This document shows, one piece after another, positions 53,716 through 64,000 of a stretch of 64,000 nt of DNA (position 1 is the stretch's first letter; the number at the start of each line of letters is the position of its first letter). The notes under the pieces were generated by a model, which searched no databases, had not been told where the DNA came from, and worked only from the letters and a program-made list of their open reading frames with translations. Made by a program: the position numbers and the translations under genes. The DNA is taken from assembly GCF_030161575.1 (NCBI RefSeq), contig NZ_BSUL01000001.1, forward strand, positions 310,001 through 374,000, written 5' to 3'. Source of the stretch: Arenivirga flava (GTDB lineage: Bacteria; Actinomycetota; Actinomycetes; Actinomycetales; Microbacteriaceae).

Positions 53716-54675
53716 CTCGATGAGCCGCCGCGCGGCCGTCTCGTCGATCACCAGATCGGTCACGAGGCCGGCTGCCAGCGCTCCGCGCAGGGCGGGGATC
53801 TTCGAGACGCCGGCGACGACGCAGAGCCTGCGGGGAGCCCGCCGCAGCGTCGCCACGTTGGGCCCGCTCGCGCGCTCGTTCAGACGGATGCCGGCCGAGC
53901 TGCCGTCGGCGCGGTAGAACACGGTCGCGACGTCGCCGGCCACGCCGTCCTCGGCCAGCGAGGCGTAGTCCGCGGCGTCCAGGTAGCCGCCGAGGTACAC
54001 GTGACTCGGCACCTCGGCAGTAGGCGAGCCGACGCTGAAGAGCACCAGGTCGAGCGACGCCTGCATCTCGAGCATGCGTCCCACGCTGCGCTCCCGCCAC
54101 ATGGCGTCGCGGGTGGACGGGTCGTCGAAGAACGCGGGCACCGGGAATTGGTGCACCTGGGCACCGAAGGCCGCACCGAAGCGGCGGAGGATCTCGCTGG
54201 TGTAGTCGATGCCCGACGTGAGGTTGTTGGCGGCCCCGTTGAGCTGCACGATCGCCGTCGCGTGCATCGACTTGGGCACGAGGTGACGGCTCAGCGCGCT
54301 CATCGTGGAGCCCCAGCCGATGCCGATGCGCATGTTCGAGTCGACGTAGCGGCCGAGCAGGCGGCCCGCGGCGAGCGCGACCCGGTCCAGCCGGTCGACG
54401 TCGCTCGTGGCGTCGGGCACCGGGATCACATGCGGATGCACGTGGTACCGGCGCTGGATCTCCCGTTCCACGCGCTCCCTGCCCTCGTGCGGCGAATGGA
54501 TCTGGATCTGCACGAGCCCGGTCTCGCGCGCGTAGGCGAGCAGCCGCGAGACCGAGGAGCGGGAGGACCGCAGCTCCCGAGCGATGGCCTCCATCGTGAG
54601 CTCCTGCACGTAGTAGAGGTGCGCTGCGCGGAGCGCTGTCCTGGTGCGCTCGTCGAGGTCGGTGTCCGGGGTCAC
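53710..54675 (-). CDS. SorC-family sugar-binding transcriptional regulator
   Basis: 321 aa. N-terminal HTH (AHLYYVQELTMEAIARELRSSRSSVSRLL) and a C-terminal sugar-phosphate isomerase-like domain (IGIGWGSTMSALSRHL, then VGSPTAEV). It diverges from glpD-glpF-glpK, so it is the probable regulator of glycerol use, replacing the DeoR-type GlpR of other bacteria. GTG start. Effector probably glycerol 3-phosphate or a related phosphate, by context. Confidence 0.85.
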   Translation of the reverse strand: MTPDTDLDERTRTALRAAHLYYVQELTMEAIARELRSSRSSVSRLLAYARETGLVQIQIHSPHEGRERVEREIQRRYHVHPHVIPVPDATSDVDRLDRVALAAGRLLGRYVDSNMRIGIGWGSTMSALSRHLVPKSMHATAIVQLNGAANNLTSGIDYTSEILRRFGAAFGAQVHQFPVPAFFDDPSTRDAMWRERSVGRMLEMQASLDLVLFSVGSPTAEVPSHVYLGGYLDAADYASLAEDGVAGDVATVFYRADGSSAGIRLNERASGPNVATLRRAPRRLCVVAGVSKIPALRGALAAGLVTDLVIDETAARRLIEA

Positions 54676-54679
54676 GCGC

Positions 54680-54714
54680 TCAGCCTTGCACGTTTTCCCA
54701 CTCAGCTTGCAACG
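54680..54714. promoter_or_regulatory. Candidate SorC operator upstream of glpD
   Basis: Two near-identical direct repeats, TCAGCCTTGCACG (54680-54692) and TCAGCTTGCAACG (54702-54714); the shared TTGCA starts are 21 bp apart, two helical turns. They abut the regulator start. Confidence 0.5.
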
Positions 54715-54812
54715 ATGGCCGGGAGCGGAGCACGCTGATCCGGTCGAGCCCGGCGCCCCGAGGCGGCGCGGCGCGGCGGCACGCGAATCAGCAGCACCGG
54801 AATGGACCGACG

Positions 54813-56543
54813 ATGAGCCAGCAGAACTCCGTGAACACCCGAACCCGACCCGTCGTGAGCGCCCTCCGCGAGCGCCCCGAGGCGGACGTCCTCATCATCG
54901 GTGCCGGCATCAACGGCATCGCCACGTTCTGGGACCTCGCGCTGCAGGGCATCGACGCCGTCATCGTCGACAAGGACGACTTCGTCTCCGGAGCCAGCGC
55001 GGCGAGCTCGCACATGATCCACGGCGGCATCCGCTACCTCGAGAACGGCGAGTTCCGGCTCGTCCGCGAATCGGTCGAGGAGCGCAACGGCCTCATCCGC
55101 ACCGCCCCGCACTACGTCAAGCCGCTGCACACGACCGTGCCGATCTTCTCCACCTTCTCCGGCGTGCTCAACGCGCCGTTCAAGTTCATCGGCCTCGGCT
55201 CCGGCAAGCCCAGTGAGCGCGGTGCGGCGATCATCAAGATCGGCCTCAGCTTCTACGACGCCTTCTCCGGCGGTGGCGGCGGCACCGTGCCGCGTCACGA
55301 GTTCCGCGGCCGCAAGGCGTCACTGCACCGCTTGCCCCGACTCAACCCGGGCATCAAGTACACGGCCACCTACTACGACGCCTCCATGCACGACCCCGAG
55401 CGCCTGGCGCTCGACGTCCTGCGCGACGGACTCGAAGCGCAGGAGTCCGGCCGGGCGGCGAACTACGTCGAGGCGGTCGGCTCGCAGGACGGCGCGGTCG
55501 TGCTGCGCGATGTGCTGACGGGGGAGGAGTTCCCCTTCACGGCCAAGGCGGTCGTCAACACCTCCGGCCCCTGGACCGACCTCACCAACGAGGCGCTCGG
55601 CACCCCGAGCCGCTACATGGGCGGCACCAAGGGCTCGCACATCGTGCTCGACAACCCGGAGCTGCTCGCGGCGACCGGCGGCGGCGAGATCTTCTTCGAG
55701 CACAGCGACGGGCGCATCGTGCTCATCTACCCGCTCAAGGGCAAGGTCATGGTCGGCACCACCGACCTCGAGCACGACATGCGCGAGCCGATCCGCTGCA
55801 CCGACGACGAGGTGGACTACTTCTTCGAGCTCGTCTCGCATGTCTTCCCCGACATCCGGGTCGACCGCTCGCAGATCGTCTTCCGCTTCTCCGGCGTCCG
55901 GCCGCTGCCCCGCCACGACGAGGCGAGCCCCGGCTCGGTCTCGCGCGACTACGCCATCGAGCGAGGCACGCTGCAGGGTACGGACGTTCCGGCGCTCAGC
56001 CTGGTCGGCGGCAAGTGGACGACCTTCCGAGCGCTCGCCGAGCACCTCTCGGGCGAGGTGCTCGCGCTGCTCGGCCGCCGTCGCACCACCAGCACCGAGG
56101 GTCGCGAGATCGGCGGGGGCCGCGACTACCCGGTCACCGGCTCCGCCCTCACGGTCTGGCTCGGCGAGCACGCCGGCCCGGTCGGGCGCGAGCGCGCCGA
56201 GCAGCTCCTCGAGCGCTACGGCACCCGTGCCGAGCAGCTCATCGCCGAACTCGGCGACGACGCTCCTCTCGCCAACGCCGCCGACTACTCGGCGCAGGAG
56301 ATCGCCTGGCTCGTCGAGCACGAGCGGGTCGGACGCCTCGACGACATCGTCCTGCGCCGTACGAGCCTCGCGTTCACCGGCAAGGTGACCACCGCGCTGC
56401 TGCGCGAGCTCGCCGAGATCAGCGCGCCCATCCTGGGCTGGGATGACGCACGAGCGGATGCGGAGCTCGCCCGAGCGGTCGACCTGATGCGCGAACGCCA
56501 CGGCCTCGAGCTCGACGCACCGGTGTCGAGCCCGGCCAACTAG
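54813..56543 (+). CDS. glpD: Glycerol-3-phosphate dehydrogenase
   Basis: 576-aa FAD-dependent, membrane-associated enzyme oxidising glycerol 3-phosphate to dihydroxyacetone phosphate and passing electrons to quinone. FAD motif VLIIGAGINGIATFWDLAL, the family signature SSHMIHGGIRYLENGEF, and a C-terminal helical domain. First gene of the glp operon. No strong ribosome site is visible before ATG 54813. Confidence 0.95.
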   Translation: MSQQNSVNTRTRPVVSALRERPEADVLIIGAGINGIATFWDLALQGIDAVIVDKDDFVSGASAASSHMIHGGIRYLENGEFRLVRESVEERNGLIRTAPHYVKPLHTTVPIFSTFSGVLNAPFKFIGLGSGKPSERGAAIIKIGLSFYDAFSGGGGGTVPRHEFRGRKASLHRLPRLNPGIKYTATYYDASMHDPERLALDVLRDGLEAQESGRAANYVEAVGSQDGAVVLRDVLTGEEFPFTAKAVVNTSGPWTDLTNEALGTPSRYMGGTKGSHIVLDNPELLAATGGGEIFFEHSDGRIVLIYPLKGKVMVGTTDLEHDMREPIRCTDDEVDYFFELVSHVFPDIRVDRSQIVFRFSGVRPLPRHDEASPGSVSRDYAIERGTLQGTDVPALSLVGGKWTTFRALAEHLSGEVLALLGRRRTTSTEGREIGGGRDYPVTGSALTVWLGEHAGPVGRERAEQLLERYGTRAEQLIAELGDDAPLANAADYSAQEIAWLVEHERVGRLDDIVLRRTSLAFTGKVTTALLRELAEISAPILGWDDARADAELARAVDLMRERHGLELDAPVSSPAN

Positions 56544-56613
56544 ACCCGGCGCCGAGGGAGGCGCCGAACCGAACGCCGACGACGGCGGGCGGTGAACGAT
56601 GAAAGGAGTCAAC

Positions 56614-57366
56614 GTGGACAATCTCGGGAGTATCTTCCTGTCGGAGACGGTCGGCACGGCCATGCTGCTGCTGCTCGGTGGCGGTGTGGTGGCCAACGTC
56701 CTGCTCACGAAGTCCAAGGGCTTCAACGGCGGATGGCTGTTGATCAACTTCGGCTGGGGCCTCGCGGTCTACGCCGGTGTCATCGTCTCCTACAACTCGG
56801 GCGCGCACCTCAACCCGGCGGTCACCGTCGGCCTGTGGGCATCCGGTGCCGACGAGTTCATGCCGGGGGTGGCCGTCAACGCGCTGTCGATCCTCACCTA
56901 CTTCGCGGCGCAGATGCTCGGTGCCGTCATCGGCGCCGCGCTCGTCTTCCTGGCCTACAAGAAGCACTTCGACGAGACCGAGGACGCCGGTCTGAAGCTG
57001 GCCGTGTTCTCGACCGGTCCGGGCATCAAGGCGTACGGATGGAACCTGGTCACCGAGATCATCGCCACCTTCGTCCTGGTCTTCGTCGTCATCGGCTTCG
57101 GCCGCAACGGCGAGGCCGGCGGCCTCGCCGCCCTCGGCGCCCTCCCGGTCGCCCTGCTGGTGCTCGCGATCGGCGCCTCGCTCGGCGGTCCGACCGGGTA
57201 CGCCATCAACCCCGCCCGCGACCTCGGCCCGCGCATCGCGCACGCCCTGCTGCCCATCAAGGGCAAGGGCTCGAGCGACTGGTCCTACGCCTGGGTGCCC
57301 GTGGTCGGCCCCCTCGTCGGCGGCGCGCTCGCCGGCGTCGCCTCCACGGCGCTGCTGCCCCTCTGA
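56614..57366 (+). CDS. glpF: Glycerol uptake facilitator (aquaglyceroporin)
   Basis: 250 aa, six-helix MIP channel. Both pore motifs are present: NPA in [11 protein letters not shown] and NPAR in [11 protein letters not shown]; the Asp after the second NPAR is the aquaglyceroporin feature. I start it at GTG 56614 because AAAGGAG lies 5 nt upstream; ATG 56599 would overlap that site. Confidence 0.95.
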   Translation: MDNLGSIFLSETVGTAMLLLLGGGVVANVLLTKSKGFNGGWLLINFGWGLAVYAGVIVSYNSGAHLNPAVTVGLWASGADEFMPGVAVNALSILTYFAAQMLGAVIGAALVFLAYKKHFDETEDAGLKLAVFSTGPGIKAYGWNLVTEIIATFVLVFVVIGFGRNGEAGGLAALGALPVALLVLAIGASLGGPTGYAINPARDLGPRIAHALLPIKGKGSSDWSYAWVPVVGPLVGGALAGVASTALLPL

Positions 57367-57408
57367 TCCCACCAGCACGACAACCTCGAAGCAAAGGAGC
57401 CTCATCCC

Positions 57409-58923
57409 ATGGCTGACTACGTCCTCGCGATCGACCAGGGCACGACCTCGTCCCGCGCCATCATCTTCGACAAGCAGGGGTCGATCGTCTCGACCGGGCA
57501 GCTCGAGCACGAGCAGATCTTCCCCAAGGCGGGCTGGGTCGAGCACGACCCGGCGGAGATCTGGCGCAACGTGCGCGAGGTCATCGGCCAGGCGCTCTCG
57601 AAGGCCGACCTCACCCGGCACGACATCGCCTCGATCGGCATCACGAACCAGCGTGAGACCGCGGTGGTCTGGGACAGGAACACCGGCGAGCCCGTCTACA
57701 ACGCGATCGTCTGGCAGGACACCCGCACCCAGGACATCGTCGACCGCATGGCCGCGGACGGGGGTGTCGAGCGCTTCAAGCCCGTGGTCGGGCTGCCGCT
57801 GGCGACCTACTTCTCGGGCACCAAGATCGTCTGGATCCTCGAGAACGTCGAGGGTGCCCGCGAGCGTGCGGAGGCCGGCGACCTGCTCTTCGGCACCACC
57901 GACACCTGGGTGCTGTGGAACCTGACGGGCGGTACCGACGGCGGTGTGCACGCCACGGACGTGACCAACGCGAGCCGCACGCTCTTCATGGACCTCGAGA
58001 CGCTCGAGTGGCGCGACGACATCCTCGAGGCGTTCGGGGTGCCCCGTTCGATGCTGCCGGAGATCCGCAGCTCGTCCGAGGTCTACGGCCACGCCGAGTC
58101 GAGCAGCCTCCTGCGCGAGACGCCGATCGCCGGCATCCTCGGCGACCAGCAGGCGGCGACCTTCGGACAGGCGGCATTCGACCAGGGCGAGGCCAAGAAC
58201 ACCTACGGCACCGGCAACTTCCTGATCTTCAACACCGACACCGAGATCGTGCACTCGAAGAACGGGCTGCTCACGACGCTGGGCTACAAGCTCGGCGACG
58301 AGCCCGCCCACTACGCGCTCGAGGGCTCGATCGCCGTGACCGGCTCGCTCATCCAGTGGCTGCGCGACAACCTCGGCATCATCTCGTCGGCACCGGAGAT
58401 CGAGAAGCTCGCGGCCACGGTCGAGGACAACGGCGGGGCCTACTTCGTGCCGGCCTTCTCGGGTCTGTTCGCCCCGTACTGGCGAGCGGATGCGCGCGGC
58501 GCGCTCGTGGGCCTGACCCGCTACGTCAACAGGGGGCACATCGCACGCGCTGCGCTGGAGGCCACCGCCTACCAGACCCGCGAGGTGCTGGATGCGGTGA
58601 ACGCCGACTCCGGAGTGCCGCTCACGGAGCTCAAGGTGGACGGCGGCATGATCGCGAACGACCTCCTCATGCAGTTCCAGGCCGACATCCTCGGCGTCCC
58701 CGTCGTACGTCCGGTCGTCGCCGAGACCACCGCGCTCGGCGCCGCCTACGCCGCGGGTCTCGCCGTGGGCGTGTGGAGCGGGCTCGATGACCTGCGCGGC
58801 AACTGGCAGGAGGATCGCCGCTGGGAGCCGAAGCTCGACGAGGAGGAGCGCGAGCGCCTCCTGCGCAACTGGAAGAAGGCCGTCACGAAGACCTTCGACT
58901 GGGTCGACGAGGACGTGCGCTGA
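57409..58923 (+). CDS. glpK: Glycerol kinase
   Basis: 504-aa FGGY kinase. [15 protein letters not shown] start, [16 protein letters not shown] and [22 protein letters not shown] are diagnostic. Traps glycerol as glycerol 3-phosphate, the substrate of GlpD. Strong AAAGGAG upstream. Last gene before the terminator at 58945. Confidence 0.98.
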   Translation: MADYVLAIDQGTTSSRAIIFDKQGSIVSTGQLEHEQIFPKAGWVEHDPAEIWRNVREVIGQALSKADLTRHDIASIGITNQRETAVVWDRNTGEPVYNAIVWQDTRTQDIVDRMAADGGVERFKPVVGLPLATYFSGTKIVWILENVEGARERAEAGDLLFGTTDTWVLWNLTGGTDGGVHATDVTNASRTLFMDLETLEWRDDILEAFGVPRSMLPEIRSSSEVYGHAESSSLLRETPIAGILGDQQAATFGQAAFDQGEAKNTYGTGNFLIFNTDTEIVHSKNGLLTTLGYKLGDEPAHYALEGSIAVTGSLIQWLRDNLGIISSAPEIEKLAATVEDNGGAYFVPAFSGLFAPYWRADARGALVGLTRYVNRGHIARAALEATAYQTREVLDAVNADSGVPLTELKVDGGMIANDLLMQFQADILGVPVVRPVVAETTALGAAYAAGLAVGVWSGLDDLRGNWQEDRRWEPKLDEEERERLLRNWKKAVTKTFDWVDEDVR

Positions 58924-58944
58924 TCAGACGCGGATCAGGCAGTC

Positions 58945-58984
58945 CAGCAGGGCCGCGCCGGGTTCACCCGGCGCGGCCCTGCTG
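58945..58984 (+). terminator. Terminator after glpK
   Basis: Perfect 18-base arms (58945-58962, 58967-58984) with a TTCA loop, 21 nt after the glpK stop. The strongest hairpin in the window; it isolates the rRNA operon. Confidence 0.9.
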
Positions 58985-59044
58985 CGTCTCCGGGCCCGAC
59001 CACGCAGGGCGAGGAGACGCGACACGCCCGGGATGCGCGGTGGT

Positions 59045-59073
59045 TTGCGCCCCCTGAAACATCGACGTAATGT
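59045..59073 (+). promoter_or_regulatory. Predicted rRNA promoter P1
   Basis: -35 TTGCGC (59045-59050), 17-nt spacer, -10 TAATGT (59068-59073), about 455 nt before 16S. The 605-nt glpK-16S gap holds this, P2 and the leader motif; no gene is seen in it. Confidence 0.55.
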
Positions 59074-59253
59074 AATCCCCTGTCGCCGCAAAGGAGCCGG
59101 GGAAGCGGGAAAGCTTCTCCTCCTCAACTGGCGAATATCTCACCTCGCAGACGATGACGAACTCTTCGGAGAAACCATCAGCGAGGTGGAACACAACACA
59201 GACATCTTCGCGGCGATGGACCAGTCCATCGCCGGAACAGGTCGGGACGCGGA

Positions 59254-59282
59254 TTCGCGGATCGGTCCGGAAGATGTAAGGT
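59254..59282 (+). promoter_or_regulatory. Predicted rRNA promoter P2
   Basis: -35 TTCGCG (59254-59259), 17-nt spacer, -10 TAAGGT (59277-59282). It lies between P1 and the conserved leader motif. Confidence 0.45.
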
Positions 59283-59338
59283 AGTGAAGTTGCCTCCGGG
59301 CGAAGGTCGTGAGACCGGAACCGGGGTGCGTCCGATCC

Positions 59339-59360
59339 TTGAGAACTCAACAGCGTGCAC
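59339..59360 (+). promoter_or_regulatory. Conserved rRNA leader motif
   Basis: TTGAGAACTCAACAGCGTGC, about 170 nt before 16S. A related copy, TTGAGAACTACACAGTGGAC, occurs before 23S. Such repeats are typical of actinobacterial rRNA operons and probably serve antitermination or processing. Confidence 0.55.
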
Positions 59361-59528
59361 ATGTCAAATGCCAAATTATCCTCGTGCCGGTCTATTTCTG
59401 GACTGGTGGAGAGATTCCTTTGGATTGATTGATTGTCAGTAGACGATCTTTTGGTCAGATCAACTCGCTTGTGACTTCGGTTGCAGGTTTTTGAATTGCC
59501 TTGGTTTTCGGATCAGGGTGTTTGAACC

Positions 59529-61058
<1,530 letters not shown>

Positions 61059-61376
61059 AGCTTCTGCCAGGTCGCCTCAGGGTGGGCCTGGCCAGAGCCA
61101 CGCTCGGGCCGAATGCGCTCGGGGTGGTTGCTCATGGGTGGAACGTTTGACATGGCCGGTCGCGAGATCAGTGCTGCTCAGTACATCCCTTCGGGGGTCG
61201 GAACGGTGTCGCTGGGGGAGTGGTCGGCATGCACGCTGTTGGGTCCTGAGGGACCGGACACCGGTTGATGTCGGAGGAGCCTTACGGGGTTGCTTCGGGT
61301 CGATGGTGACTGTTCCTTCGGACCCTTTGCTGGTTCGCCGTTTTGACGGTGTGCTGGTGGGGGTACCGACCGTATG

Positions 61377-61398
61377 TTGAGAACTACACAGTGGACGC
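61377..61398 (+). promoter_or_regulatory. Second rRNA leader-type motif, before 23S
   Basis: TTGAGAACTACACAGTGGAC, about 180 nt before 23S, matching 59339-59360 in its first nine bases and its spacing to the next rRNA. Confidence 0.55.
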
Positions 61399-61481
61399 GA
61401 GCATCTTAGATTCTTGTCGTTTGAATCACCTTGTCGAGGCTTTTGGGTCTTGCGGGTGGGAGTCGCGGCAATGAATTCTTA

Positions 61482-61499
61482 GATCTAATTTTTTAGATC
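61482..61499 (+). other. AT-rich hairpin in the spacer
   Basis: GATCTAA-TTTT-TTAGATC, perfect seven-base arms; a likely part of the 23S processing stalk. Confidence 0.45.
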
Positions 61500-61556
61500 A
61501 TTGGTCTACCGTGTCGGCTTCGGCTGATGCGGTACGACGATTCTGAATACTCATGT

Positions 61557-64000
<2,444 letters not shown>

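Noticed and set aside
58787..59284. Open frame running from glpK into the rRNA leader
   Set aside because: It overlaps glpK out of frame, crosses the 18-bp terminator and has no ribosome site.

Overview
This window is chromosomal DNA from a high-GC Gram-positive bacterium of the Actinomycetota, most probably family Microbacteriaceae. Evidence: a coding GC content near 70 percent, an actinobacterial 16S/23S rRNA pair with no tRNA in the spacer, ClgR, DUF3046 and PriA-type HisA, a gluABCD operon, and many genes that start directly behind a -10 box. The 16S 5' region looks like the Microbacterium/Microcella neighbourhood, but I cannot fix the genus by eye.

Layout. 1-4.7 kb: the end of RNase J, then a MacA/MacB-like adaptor, ATPase and permease set. 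4.8-14.5 kb: a conserved housekeeping run ftsK-pgsA-cinA-clgR-DUF3046-recA-recX-miaB-miaA-dapF. 15.4-21.3 kb: a methyltransferase, hflX, and a minus-strand operon of an ABC-2 exporter with a two-component system. 21.5-22.8 kb: lexA divergent from a LysM protein of the ChiZ/DivS type. 22.9-28.8 kb: histidine genes hisC-hisB-hisH-priA, SseB, DUF1844 and infC-rpmI-rplT. 28.8-32.8 kb: a TetR regulator facing a carbohydrate ABC uptake operon without its own ATPase. 32.9-41.2 kb: trmH, gluABCD, a small AT-richer secreted-protein gene, pheST. 41.2-50 kb: an arginine operon argCJBDF, a membrane acyltransferase-like gene, argH and mpg. 50-54.7 kb: a minus-strand oxidoreductase and SatD-like gene pair, tyrS and a SorC-family regulator. 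54.8-58.9 kb: glpD-glpF-glpK. 59-64 kb: rRNA promoters, 16S, spacer and a truncated 23S.

Three things stand out. First, six genes (rnj, ftsK, a methyltransferase, hisH, pheT, mpg) are each broken by the loss of one G in a G/C run; at least the first five are conserved housekeeping genes and the lesion is the same each time, so sequencing error is far more likely than real pseudogenes. Second, the start of the arginine operon carries a 20-codon ORF with seven Arg codons (four consecutive) placed directly after a -10 box, a candidate arginine-sensing leader peptide. Third, the SatD-like gene has an unusually clear control region: a 17-bp-spaced promoter with a leaderless ATG and two matching inverted repeats covering the -35 and -10.

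At least twelve annotated genes, plus the candidate leader peptide, show a TANNNT hexamer 6-10 nt before the start codon, so leaderless translation appears to be common here. The SOS genes recA, recX, lexA and the LysM gene lie within 13 kb; recA has a perfect CGAAC-N4-GTTCG LexA box overlapping its predicted -35. No CRISPR array, insertion sequence, prophage or tRNA gene was seen.
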